64,000 nucleotides of DNA from Puffinus mauretanicus (lineage: Eukaryota; Chordata; Aves; Procellariiformes; Procellariidae): contig JAJKFH010003558.1 in assembly GCA_023333565.1 (NCBI GenBank), forward strand, positions 1-64,000. Direction: 5' to 3'. The position numbers and the translations under genes were made by a program. Position 1 is the stretch's first letter. Every line of letters starts with the position of its first letter. This document shows positions 1 through 11,828 of the stretch, one piece after another. The notes beneath the pieces are model-generated. The model was not told the DNA's origin. It searched no databases and saw nothing but the letters and a program-made list of their open reading frames with translations.

Positions 1-950
1 TTTTTAAATAAAAAGCTATACAATAATGCTGACATTATTTGTTGTAATTTTCCTAGAAATTATTGTATATAGCATGCTCCTACCTGTAGTAGCAAGACCC
101 AGTTATTAGCATCTTTGTCCTCTTTTAATCCATTTTGTGTATTTATATTTTTCCTTTTTTTACCACCTTTTACCCATTCATTCTCTTTGCTTTTCCCCCC
201 GCTTTGTTGTTGCTTGCTTTCTTTTTCTCTGCTTCCTATCTGTGAAGTTTCCCTTACTATGTCGCTCCTTTCCCGTTCACTTTGGGGAACTTAAAAATAC
301 ATTTCAAGAGCGAACACCTTCAGTAGCAGAACGCTGTTTTACTGAGGTAGTCACCAGTCTTTTGTTGATCCTCTACAAAAGCTAAAATCTGTTCATGAAA
401 TTATTAGCTTTTTTGCAAAACAACATTTTCAAACTATCTGGATCAATAAGTATCAATTTTTTTCGGTACAAATATATAACTCACTGAAGAAAACTGTATG
501 AAAGACACTTTCAAATAATTTCTATGTTTTTTCTAGGTGCATCGTAAAGAAAAAAGAATAATATTCCTCTCTGAGTATTTGCTGTTCATACAGTTCAACA
601 TCTTCAATTTGAAGTTGAAAATTACTATTAGTAAAACGTAGGAATAACTTCATGTAGTGTTTGTCTAGACAGAAAAAAAACTGTAGTTATACTGGAATAT
701 TTACACACACATTACTAAACTCGTTTCACTCTCCCGTTTGAATCCAGAACATCTCATACATGTTCCAGAATAAGTAGTATGCTAAAAGAGTACGACTAGA
801 ATGACTTAAATTCACACAATTTATTCTAATATATATTTCCTATGTAAACAAGCCCTTATTTTCTCTGTTGAGTATAGGAAAAATTCAAAATCTTAAAGCT
901 TAGAACGAAAATTAGATTGAATTTTCTCAATTATTCACTTAAATTGTCTG
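1..950. other. APC intron after exon 8, repeat-free part
   Basis: AT-rich intronic sequence to the left of the first CR1. I see no gene, splice module or repeat that I can name. Small open frames here are random. Confidence 0.6.
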
Positions 951-959
951 CAGTGCTAG

Positions 960-1990
960 GAATTGGACACTGGCTCAATGTCCAGATGGAGATCGGTGAC
1001 GAGTGGTGTCCCTCAGGGGTCTGTATTGGGACCAGTACTGTTTAATATCTTCATCAATGACACAGACAGTGGGATCAAGTGCACCCTCAACATGTTTGCA
1101 GATGACACCAAGCTGAGTGGTGCGGTCAACATGCCTGAGGGATGGGATGCCATCCAGAGGGACTTGGACAAGCTCGAGAAGTGGGCCCGTGTGAACCTCA
1201 TGAGGTTCAACAAGGCCAAGGGCAAGGTCCTGCACCTGGGTCGGGGCAACCCCCAGGATCAATACAGGCTGGGGGATGAAGGGATTGAGAGCAGCCCTGC
1301 CGAAAAGGACTTGGGGGTACTGGTGGACGAAAAGTTTGACATGAGCCGACAATGTGCGCTCGCAGCCCAGAAGGCCAACTGTATCCTGGGCTGCATCAAA
1401 AGAAGCGTGGCCAGCAGGTCGAGGGAGGTGATTCTGCCCCTCTACTCTGCTCTGGTGAGACCCCAGCTGGAGTACTGCGTCCAGCTCTGGAGTCCTCAGT
1501 ACAGGAAAGACATGGACCTGCTTGAGTGGGTCCAGAGGAGGGCCACAAAAATGATCAGGGGGATGGAACACCTCTCCTGTGAAGAAAGGCTGAGAGAGTT
1601 GGGGTTATTCAGCCTGGAGAAGAGAAGGCTTTCAGGAGACCTTATTGCAGCCTTCAGTACTTAAAGTACTTATAGTTACTTATAAGAAAGATGGGGACAA
1701 ACTTTTTAGCAGGGCCTGCTGTGACAGGACAAGTTTGTTGTGACAAACTCAAAGAGAGTAGATTTAGACTAGATCTAAGGAAGAAATTTTTTACAATGAG
1801 GGTGGTGAAACACTGGCACAGGTTGCCCAGAGAGGTGGTAGATGCCCCATCCCTCGAAACATTCAAGGTCAGGTTGGACGGGGCTCTAAGAACCTGATCT
1901 AGTTGAAGATGTCCCTGCCCATGGCACGGGGGTTGGACTAGATGATCTTTAAAGGTCCCTTCCAATCCGAACTATTCTATGATTCTATGA
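960..1990 (+). mobile_element. CR1 LINE, 5'-truncated, reverse transcriptase C-terminal half to 3' end
   Basis: The plus strand opens in the RT domain with [19 protein letters not shown] and contains the FADD catalytic motif (1094-1105). The frame stays open to a stop at 1664, ending in the usual [10 protein letters not shown] segment. The remaining C-terminal residues continue in another frame from about 1691 ([20 protein letters not shown]), so at least one frameshift or stop separates them. The element ends with the CR1 3' signature (GGTTGGACTAGATGATC...) and the octamer tail CTATTCTATGATTCTATGA. It lies antisense to APC in the intron after exon 8. It is a dead copy of moderate age. Confidence 0.93.
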
Positions 1991-4312
1991 ATACGGGAAT
2001 GAATTCCCAGATTTTTACACTGAGCAATCCCTTCATATCATCCTGACCTCGAAGTACATTCAGAGGATTACAGGTTCAATATCGTGTACATGCCAGTATT
2101 CTCCATTATTAGGTTCAGTATGAAAATTTTATCCAAGAAGGTAAAAAAGACATAAGTTTGGAGCACTACCTATTAAAATTCACCATGGTGTAGACAGAAA
2201 TACATCATCATTTCCCTATTGTTTCCCCAAACTGTATCAAATTTGATTCATTTAACGATTTCCTTCAGAGCCATCATGCGGCCTTGCTACTTTTGAGGAT
2301 GCCAGGATGCCCAAATAAAGCGTAAATACATTTCTTTACTGGCTCGTAAAGACTGATGTAAAAGAACTAGTGTTAAGTGTGTAGCCATTCATGTAAGAAA
2401 ATGGGAAACAAGGAGATGTTACATGCACCCTTCTTGTGTAGAACCTTCTCTTTCAAAAATCTTCTGTCTACTTCATCTTGTTTTCTCCTTTTATACTTTA
2501 CTGTCTTTCACTCATTGTTTTACTATGCTTGCTATTTACTGTCAATTAGGTAATTTTCCCTATTTTGTGGCATATAACAAAATAGACAATCTCACTGAAT
2601 ACCTTTATAAAACTTGCAAATGAAAGGAATGAAAAAAATTTTACTTCAGCAGCAGGATCGTGAATGTAATGGAAAAGGGAAGACAGCTGAAAGATGGTGC
2701 AGAAAAGGACGTAACTGAATCCTGAAAAATCCTGGATTCAATTGGCAGTGTTTCAATTAACATTTATTATAATGTTAGAACCATTGGCTTGATTCTAACA
2801 AAACCAATTAGAACCAAATTATTTGGTTAAAACTTTTTTTGCACTCAATTGAATAGTGATTGCTCAAACTATATTGAGCTGGTTTATCAGAAATAAATGT
2901 TATGCCCAATCCATTAAACCTCCTCTGTCTGGACTTGCACTGAAAGTAAATAATCCCCAGATGTCGCTTTTAACACAGCTTCAGCGCCCTGGATCTATCC
3001 ACCTCCAAGAGGAAGGAATATGCATGTTTTATACATTTTTATGAGGCAAAGTTCAAGATTGCAGAAATCTTCAACATAAGACCTCAAATGAAGTACGAAT
3101 GAATCCCACTTCCATAAGTCTGCCCAGACATGACAATCCCTTCTTCCTTCCTTCCCTGTAAAGTATCTGTTGTCCAGAATAACTCCTGATTCATACACTG
3201 AAGATGGATGATACAGCCACAATGCATCAATTATTTAAATACATTATGCTTTCAGCCCCAAAGCAGCACTGAACTATTTTCTTCCCAAACAATAAAGCTG
3301 TCATAAGAATTAGTCAGAACCCCAAGCAATTGCTCAGATATGGCTGATAGAACTTAATTCCAAATGGTGATCAAACATATTTCACAAGCAAAATTATGGA
3401 CTGTGTTTAATGTTTAATCAAGTGAAATTTTCTAGCCAAACCACAATTCTTTCTGATAAATCTTCATGTACAAAACACTTTCAGAAGGATTTAAATATTT
3501 CTACTTCCCTGGAGTAGCAAAAATATTTTGCATAAGAATTCAGCTATTACATTTGTAAGTGTTAAGTTTTAAGAACCCAAATTACTAGTGGGAATGTCTC
3601 AGCCACAGTTGGAAATCATGAAGGGAATCATCATTAGCACATGGTAAAGAAATCAAAGTATTTTTAGCCAAAGAGAGAAGTAATAAATTTTGATAAATAT
3701 TTGTTTTAAAAGACAAGTAAAGAATTTAATGTACCCCTCAAAATATTCCACTAATGTATTTCACTAATAAGAGGAACAGCAATGAAAGATTATTTAGAAG
3801 CATTTAAATAACCCTTCAGCCCACTTCCAGGAGATTACCTCATTGATACTACTGTTTCAAAGTTTTATCTAAAACAGTATTAAAGAAACATTAATGATAA
3901 ACCTGCCATTTAGTTCTGCTCTTTTTTAAAAATCACTGATATTTCAGTGATAATTTCTAAAGTGAAAATTTGAACAATTTTCCATAATTAAATCACACTT
4001 CTAATATTACAGTTCACCTACAATAATATACATTTTCTGTAGTCATTCTTGTTATCTCCTTCATAGCTTTAGGCTCATTAATCATTCAAACAAAAGAAAA
4101 ATACTCCCTGCATTATCGAATATTTATACTTCACCTTATTAAAACATTTTCTTCCAATAAGTACAAGAAATTTCTCACGTATAGATGGAAAGAGAAAAAC
4201 ATGTATCTTTTTAAAATGAGCAGGCATAGAAACATCGTAAGATATATACCAATATATTTGGTACATTTCAAGTATTTAATTATACTATCAACAAACAAAA
4301 TAATCAATTTAC
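1991..4312. other. APC intron sequence between CR1 and exon 8
   Basis: AT-rich intronic DNA. I recognise no repeat, RNA gene or coding segment in it. Confidence 0.6.
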
Positions 4313-4417
4313 CTGACCAGTACTGGTAGTTGCCATGCTGATTTCTGCTGCTCCTTGACCTTCGTTCTGCCTCTCTGTATCATGGGAACCTGCATCATGC
4401 TTGCTTTGAGGTACTCT
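4313..4417 (-). CDS. APC: APC exon 8: residues 244-278 (polar linker; last exon in window)
   Basis: The 105-base, phase-0 exon lies between acceptor TATTAACAG and donor GTAAAT. Translation starts RVPQSKHDAGSHDTERQNEG and ends QGAAEISMATTSTGQ. It is a polar linker between the coiled coils and the armadillo domain. It is the least conserved coding exon in the window, with roughly a third of residues differing from human as I recall it, yet it keeps exactly 35 codons. The next exon, equivalent to human exon 9, should lie left of position 1. Confidence 0.95.
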
Positions 4418-6028
4418 CTGTTAATATAAGAATTTATGAAATCACATACAGAAGTGAAGTACACTCTAGCATTCAAAGCCCCAGTCTAGAGACTGTGAAT
4501 GCATCAATGCTGCAACCTCACAAAGCCATTGAACAGTACTCTGTATTTCATAACCCTTAGCCTCAATAATTAACAGCTGAGACTGAGTGTCTTCGAAAAA
4601 CAGCAAGATGAAAGTGAAGCATGTCCTCTGAGGATTATATCCCTGCAAGACAAAGGATTTGCTGTGAGACACAGAAACACCATTTTCTACCAGCTGTGCT
4701 CCCATCGCTATCAGAAATGTAACAGAATTGGAGCAAACAACTGTCTTCCCTGCACTGTCCCATGATCCGTGCATTTACTGGAGAATATGCGAATAATTTC
4801 TGCATAAACAGAAGGATATCTGTAGGATATCTGTACTGTAGGAATCCTTCTAAATTTTAAGGACAAACAGTGCATGAATAACCACTTTGATGCAAATAAA
4901 TTTTATGTAACCTGATACTGATTTACCTAATCATATTTTATCAAAATAAATTCAACTCATCTGGCAAGCTGGTACAGACACGTTTCAGTTCCTTCAGGAG
5001 ACCCAATTTTTGATACAACTACAAACTGGTGTCCCGGTCACTGACAGGGATCATGAGATCAATATGAAAATCAGGCCTTTAAATACAGTTTCCTAATAAA
5101 GCAAAGTAACTGAGCAGTTATGAAGTGTGTGAAGTATCCAACATTATCTACTAATGTGTTTAAAATGTTTCAGTTTTTCAGAAAGACATAAATAATCCTG
5201 TCCTTGAAAGTGGCTTGAAGTCTGGAGCTGAAAAGGTATCATCTTACCTCCGAAGCACGATTATTCTCCTAGTATTAGTTTTGATGCCAAATCTCATTTT
5301 TCAGACTCAGAGGCTACTACCTTAACAGACAACACTCTTGTATCTCTCTCAATTAATTTAACCACACTCGGTATATTAAATTCAGTTTCTATGCAGCTCT
5401 GCAATGGTCTTGAGCAGTACAGCCTATGATAGCATAGTCTGCCTCATCTTGTTTTATGGAAACTTCTCTTTAACTTCTTGCAGAAACATACTTGTCTTCA
5501 ATGTACGTATACTGAAACTTCTTTAGTTACGTGCTGCTGATCAAACTCATACGGTATTATAACTAAAAGTTATTCTTAAAATTACAGATCAGATTTTAAA
5601 AAGTCACCACCTCTGTCATTGTGTATGAAATGACGTTGTTATTGATGCTCATACTCATGACTAAAGAAATTTTGGTTCCTGATACAAGACTGGGGACCCA
5701 GTCAAGATCAGGCGTTGCTGTACTACATGCTGAATAGGGTATAATGTATTATGTGCTGAACCCCTGTCTCACAGTACTTTCAATCTTGAACAAGTGTAAT
5801 GATGAGTTTGACAAAATCTAGATCTAAGCCTCCAGTATAACTCAGGACAGTATTTTCCAGTCATTAGGTGACAGTAATTGTCAATCCCATGAAGAAAGTA
5901 GTATTCAACGTACCTAGAAGCGAAAAGCTGAACTGTTCATTAGCCAAGCTCTGACCCACTGGGTCACCTTGGAAGCCACTCTTCCAAGAAAGCTGCTGGG
6001 TTTGGGACAATTTTTTTTGGGTGGTGAT
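4418..6028. other. APC intron 7-8, distal part
   Basis: AT-rich intronic DNA between exon 8 and the solo LTR. The minus-strand open frame at 4466-4774 shows no recognisable domain and has no splice context linking it to exon 8. No other feature is supported. Confidence 0.55.
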
Positions 6029-6607
6029 TGTCCTGGTTTTGGCCAGGATGGAGTTGATTTTCTTCCTATTAACTGGTATAGTGCTGTGTTTTGGATGTAG
6101 TGTGAGAATAATGTTGATGGCACACTGATGTTTTGGTTATTGCTAGGTAACGTTTATGCTAGTCAAGGACTTTTCATCTTCCCATGCCCTGCCAGATGTG
6201 CAGGGGGCTGGGAGGGAGCGTGGCCAGGATGGCTGGCCCAGCTGGCCAATAGGCTATTCCATACCATATGACGTCATGCTCAGCATATAAGGCTGGGTGA
6301 AGAAGAAGGAGGGGGGCGCGTTCGGAGTGATGGCGTTTGTCTTCCCAAGTAACCGTTACGCGTGATGGAGCCCTGCTTTCCTGGCGATGGCTGAACACCC
6401 GCCTGCCGATGGGAAGTGGTGAATGAATTCCTTGTTTTGCTTTGCTTGCGTGCGCGGCTTTTGCTTTCCCTATTAAACTGTCTTTATCTCAACCCACGAG
6501 TTTTTCTCACTTCTACCCTTCTGATTCTCTCCCCCATCCCACCCGGCGGGGGGGGTGAGCGAGCGGCTGCGTGGTGCTCAGTGGCCGGCTGGGGTTAAAC
6601 CACGACA
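6029..6607 (+). mobile_element. Solo LTR, avian ERVL type, sense on plus strand, TSD GTGAT
   Basis: The 579-bp element begins TGTCCTGGTTTTGGCC and ends TTAAACCACGACA, a TGT...ACA terminus pair. It is flanked on both sides by the 5-bp duplication GTGAT (6024-6028 and 6608-6612), as expected for ERVL-type integration. The U3 portion holds a CCAAT box (6246-6250), a perfect TGACGTCA cyclic-AMP response element (6269-6276) and TATAA (6286-6290). ATTAAA at 6472-6477 is the likely polyadenylation signal. No internal viral genes are present, so this is a recombined solo LTR. It is antisense to APC. The small open frames inside it (for example 6416-6598) are not genes. Confidence 0.93.
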
Positions 6608-6612
6608 GTGAT

Positions 6613-9329
6613 GATGGTGTATCTATTAAATAGTTTTGAAGCATCTAGAGCACAAACATGGAGATATTTCATTCTCTGACAAAAAAAGCTTCTGCTCCCA
6701 TCAGCACTCTCTGTCCTCCTCCCATTCACATACATTTTGTTTGCTACATGCTACTTATGAAAGGCGTGGCTTCCCATTCCCCTCAAGCGCTCTCAAAAAT
6801 ACGCCACTACAAAAAGTAGTCAACATAACACGCGAATTAATTCATAATTATAAGGCAATTTTTAACAGTTACTAGCAAGTTTATCTAACTTTAAATGCAG
6901 TATGCACTCACAACATGCACAAACATTACTGTCGCATAAATCATCAGCTGGGCTTGAATGTCAAATCTCTAAGTTCACACTGAAGAGTTTTTACCACTTC
7001 AGCCACTGAAGTAACAAAGAAGCTGTTCTCTTCATGCAGACTGGCTCAAAGGAGTTAACCATTACACAGGCAGCAGATAGCAGGCATTTATTGAAAACTG
7101 ATTCTTTGTATAAATAGGTGTTTATTATAGATGTATTAATATATCTAATATAAGTACCAGTGTACATTTATTATATATGCATATTATATAAAATATAAAA
7201 ATATGTATCCACATGCACATATGGATAATTAAAATATATTTTTGTATAGATATAGCATGACTGTAAATAAATAAATATTAATCTGACAGACTGTGGATTA
7301 GTGGTTATAACGACAGTATAACCACTACAAGTATGCCCCCTCTTCGCATTATCTTTTAATACTGAACGTAGGACCCGTGGATGAAAATATATAAACTACC
7401 AACCACATCAGCAAAGAACCAGAGTGCATAAACAGCAGCAGGCTCTGTAACCTCTACAGGAGGTACAGCAGCTAGAGAATGGCACACAGGTCCCCTGGGT
7501 TAAGCAGCACCACCTATTTTGAAGCATGATTTTTGAAGAGGTGTAAGCTGGGTTTATAGCCCTCTGCCATTTCTGACCTCTGGCATCACACTACAAAAGT
7601 CACTCTAATGTAGTATGCTTGTTTGCTCTCGCAGCAAAATGGTGGCAGACCGGACGTGCCTATTACAGGAAGATGGAGCCGCTCCCTCCATCTTGTTTGC
7701 CACTATTTTCTAGGTGCTTCTGAAGTCAACAATAACTATCTCTTGTCAATTATTAATTTCCTTGTATTTACTTATAGAAAAATGATAAATCTCTAGCTAT
7801 TTTATGACATTTGCAAGCATAGTAGGCCTTGATAATTTTTGCTAAGACAACCAATTACAAATAATTTTACCTAACACTTTGTCAGTATGAGTTGCCAAGG
7901 CAGCCTGCTGTGTACTTATTAGGACAGAAGACTTTTGCATGCATAAACCACTGTTTTCCCCCCAATATTCAACTATCCTATTATTTTTTGTGTATGGAAA
8001 ACTACAGATATACTATTATTTTCTAGATACAAGAAAATGTTTATTTTGCCATTACTTCATATTAAACACAATACACAAACAGGTATAAGTAAGAAGGTAA
8101 GTCAAAGAACAATGCAAAAAAGAAAAATAAGAAACTGTAAGATTGAAACAATTTTGCTGCAGTTGAGTCAAAGAAAAAAGAAAGTCTAGTGAGTCAAATC
8201 CTTGAGAGAACTCCTGTCCATCACCGTTTAAACAGTTTAAAGTTTGCTGAGCATAATCTCAGTATGGAATAAATCCTTTACATTTTATCTACAGCAATAT
8301 TGCCAAATGGAAATACTTCACGTATTTCAAATGACAGATACTATGAAAGAAAGGCCTGTACCACTATAACAAATTAAAAACCCTGTATTAAATACTTGCC
8401 AAGAATTTGCTTTTTTCTTTTAAATAATTTCAGATTTGTACCTGACAGCCAAAAATTCTCTTTGGAGGGGTGTAATTCTACAGTGGATTTCAAACGTCAT
8501 TATGAAAATCTTGCAAAATATCTAACAGAAGTCTCACGAAATTTGAAGGTACCATCACTTGCAGGTAAATTACTTCAACTCTTTCTAGTAGCATTTACAA
8601 GACTTAGTAATATGCCAAACCTTAAAAATGTGCTAAAATGTGAGCCAAAATTTTCTCTGCTCATTATTTCCAAAAGACATTTTTATGATGCAGTATTATA
8701 TTTGGTCTTACTCTACAAGTTATATTGCACTTGGATTTCACAGTGATTGCCATCACCACATGGGCCAACTATATCAGTAGACAAACTATGGTATTTATTA
8801 TTGTTATTACTAAATCTTTATAAACATAAGGAGCACAAACCTTTATAAACATAAGATACATGGGTATCACTATATCAGGCACAGTATAAAAATAATAAGT
8901 CTCTCATGTTTCTATTTTTCAATTACACGGACTCTGCAGTGTTTCAGTGACTTTGACTGCTACTACCTTCCTTCTTGCTGCTAGGCAATTTCAGAACCAG
9001 ATCCAGTTGTTTTCCATGGGAGATGGCCATCCTTTGGAAGTGGTTAAAACACACTATAAAGTATTTATAAGTGTGTAGTGACTGCCTCCTTTACCACAGC
9101 ATCCTGGTAACTCTGTCCTAAAATGTGTAACTATACAACCAGCCATCCAGATGCTTTACAGGTAAGACACACCACAACAAAATTTCCGTATATTAGAATT
9201 TCCATGTATTCAGCAGCCAAATAATTTGGTGAAAGGAGTGAAGAACTAAGACAAAAAAATTCTGTAGTTGCATTTCAATGCTGTTTGAGTCCTTGAGCTT
9301 ACGTGAGTCCAAAATCCAGTGGGTTTTTT
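6613..9329. other. APC intron 7-8, middle part
   Basis: AT-rich sequence. It includes a low-complexity A/T tract at about 7100-7290 (TATA-rich, no regular period), an imperfect inverted repeat at 7636-7709, and a candidate plus-strand exon at 8434-8564 described separately. No known repeat family was recognised. Confidence 0.5.
8434..8564 (+). other. Candidate unidentified plus-strand exon (antisense to APC intron)
   Basis: On the plus strand an acceptor-like tract (TTTTTTCTTTTAAATAATTTCAG) precedes an open segment that ends at a donor-like GCAG/GTAAAT. The open frame reads FVPDSQKFSLEGCNSTVDF, then KRHYENLAKYLTEVSRNL, with mixed amphipathic composition rather than low-complexity sequence. 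It would start in phase 2 and end in phase 1. I do not recognise the protein. Neighbouring exons, a start codon and a terminator were not found. It could be a fossil exon, an exon of an antisense gene, or a chance open frame with chance splice signals. Confidence 0.2.
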
Positions 9330-9840
9330 TACCAGAGTAAGAGATAAACACTCTGGGGACAGGATCTGTCTGACTAAATGGGGCAAAACTATCTGCTGAG
9401 AGTCTGCCAAGCAGGCAGGGAGAGCTTTAAACTAGAAACGACACGGGACAGAGTGATTCCCCAACAAACAACTGGGGATTCCGTTGGGGATAGGGCAGGT
9501 TAGGCAAGGGCCCTGGCTGATGGGAATACAAGGGCAATCAACGCAACTGAGATGAAGTGGAATCTCCTTGAGCATAGGCATGTAAGGAAGGAGGTGCAGC
9601 AGAAGAGCCTTATGGGGAAAGCTCTCAAGCCTGTGCTGGGGAATCATCACGTTTTGGGTGCCTCTCTGGCATGCCTCTATGCTAATGCACACTGCATGGG
9701 GAACAAACAGGAGGAGATAAAGCGTGTCCAGTCATGGGGCTATGACCTCATTGGGATCATGGAGACGTGGTGGGATAGCTCATACAACTGGAAGGCTGCA
9801 ATTGAGGAATACAGACATTTTAGGAAGGACAGGCTGGGAA

Positions 9841-10170
9841 GGCTCAGGGGAGACCTTATCGGTCTCTACAACTACCTTAAAGGAGGTTGTAGCAAGGTGG
9901 GTGTTGGATGATGAGAGGAAATGGCCTCAAGTTGCAACAGGGGAGGTTTAGACTGCATAGTAGGAAAAATTTCTTCACTGAAAGGGTTGTCAAGCATTGG
10001 AACAGGCTGCCCAGGGAAGTCGTTGAGTCACCATCCCTGGCGGTATTTAAAAGATCTGTAGATGTGGCACTTAGGGACATAATTTAGTGGTGAACTTGGC
10101 AAAGTTATCTTTACGGTCGGAATCAATGATCTTAGAGGTCTTTTCCAATCTAAACTATTCTATGATTCTA
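9841..10170 (+). mobile_element. Younger CR1 3' fragment nested inside the old CR1
   Basis: At 9841 the endonuclease frame of the host CR1 stops abruptly. A CR1 3' end follows (GGGGAGACCTTATCGG, then AACTACCTTAAAGGAGG) and ends at ACTATTCTATGATTCTA (10154-10170). The host endonuclease frame then resumes at 10171. The fragment is about 330 bp, plus strand, and 5'-truncated. AAGG occurs at both junctions (9839-9842 and 10170-10173) and may be a short target duplication or chance. Its sequence resembles the CR1 at 19017-19527 more than it does the host. Confidence 0.85.
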
Positions 10171-11828
10171 AGGAGAGGAGGGGAAGTTGTCCTTTATGCA
10201 AGAGAGCAGCTAGAGTGCATGGAGCTCTGCCTGGGGTTGTGTCAGGAGTCAGTCTAGAGCTTATGGGTGAAGATGAGCAGGCAGACTGACATGAGTGTGG
10301 CTGTAGTGGACATCTGCTAAAGACTTCCTGATCAGGAACAGATGAGACCTTCTCCAAATAACTGGAGGAAGCCTCACATGTACAGGCCCTGGCCCTCATG
10401 AGGAACTTCAACCACCCTGGTGTCTGCCAGAGGGGCAATAGCAGGATGAAACATTCTAGATTTCTTGAGTGCTCTGATGACAACTTCCTGACACAAGTGA
10501 TCAAAGAGTCAACAAGGAGGGGTACTGTGCTGGACCTGATACTTACAAAAAAGGAAGAACTGGTCAAGGACGTGAGAGTTAGAAGCAGCCTTGGCTGCAG
10601 TGACCATGAGATGGTACGGTTCAGGATCCTAAGAGGAGGGAGAACGGCAAAAATGAGGACCACAGACCTGCACTGCAGGAGAGCAGATTTCAACCTCTTC
10701 AGGTATCTGTTTGGAAGAATCCCATGGGATACAGCCCTGCATAGAAGAGGGGTCCAGGACAGCTGGCTGATATTCAAGGATCACCTCCTCCAAGCTCATG
10801 AAAGGTCCATCCCAATAAGTGGGAAACAAAGTAAGGGCAGCAGGAGGCTTGTATGGATGAGCAAGAAGCTCCTAACTGAACCTGGGCATTAAAAGGAAGA
10901 GTACAAGAGGCAGAAGTGGGGTCAGGTGACCCAGGAGTAAAGAGTTGCTGTCCAATCATGCAGAGATGTGGGGCAACAAGAAAGGACTCTACAAGTACAT
11001 AAACAGCAAAAGGAAGACTAGGGAAAATGTGGGCCTTCTGCCCTGGCAGCAGTCAGCAGGGTTTTACAAAGGGGAAGTCAGCTTGATCCTTCTACCATGA
11101 GGTGACTAGCTTGGTGGGTGAGGGAAGAGCAGCTGATGTTATTTACATCAACTTCAGTAAGCCTTCAGACACTGTCTCCCATAACTTCATCATAGACAAG
11201 CTGACAATGTATGGGTTAGATAAGTGGACAGTGACGTGGATTGAAAACTGGCAGAATAGCTGGGCACCAGAGGGTTGTGATCAGTAGCACAAAGTACAGT
11301 TGGAGGCAAGTCACTAGTGATGTACTCCAGCGGTCAATACTGGGACCAGTACTGTTCAACATCTTCCTTAATAACCTGGATGCTGGGACTCAGTGCACCA
11401 CCACCAAGTTTGCAGATGACAAAAAACTGGAAGGAGAAGCTGATACACCAGATGGTTCAACTGCCTTTCAGAGGGACCTGGACAGGCTGGAGAAATGGGC
11501 TGATGGGAACCTCATGCAGTTCAACAAGGGGAACTGCAAAGTCCTGCACCTGGGAGTGAAAAACTCCAGGCACCACTACATGCTGGGCGTCACCCAGCTG
11601 GAAGGCAGCTTGGCAGAACAGGACCTGGAAGTCCTGGTGAACAAAATGAACATGCTAGCAATGGACCCTGTGGCAAAAAGTCCAACAGTATCCTGGGCTG
11701 CATCAGGAAGTGTGCTGCCAGCAGGTTGAGCAAGGTGATCCTTCCTCTCTACTCAGCTGGTGAGACTGCATCTGGAGTACTGTCCCGTTCTGGCCTTTCC
11801 AGTATAATAAAGATATGGACTTACTGGA

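Noticed and set aside
975..1571. 198-codon minus-strand frame opposite the first CR1
   Set aside because: It is the reverse shadow of the CR1 reverse transcriptase coding sequence.
4466..4774. 102-codon minus-strand frame just upstream of APC exon 8
   Set aside because: It ends before the exon 8 acceptor and has no donor or known homologue. APC splices directly from exon 7 to exon 8 by frame.
6416..6598. Open frame inside the solo LTR
   Set aside because: It spans the LTR R/U5 region and its polyadenylation signal. LTRs of this type carry no gene there.
8816..8855. Direct repeat CTTTATAAACATAAG, two copies 25 bases apart
   Set aside because: Too short, with only 10 bases between the copies. 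It is most likely replication slippage and not a target duplication.
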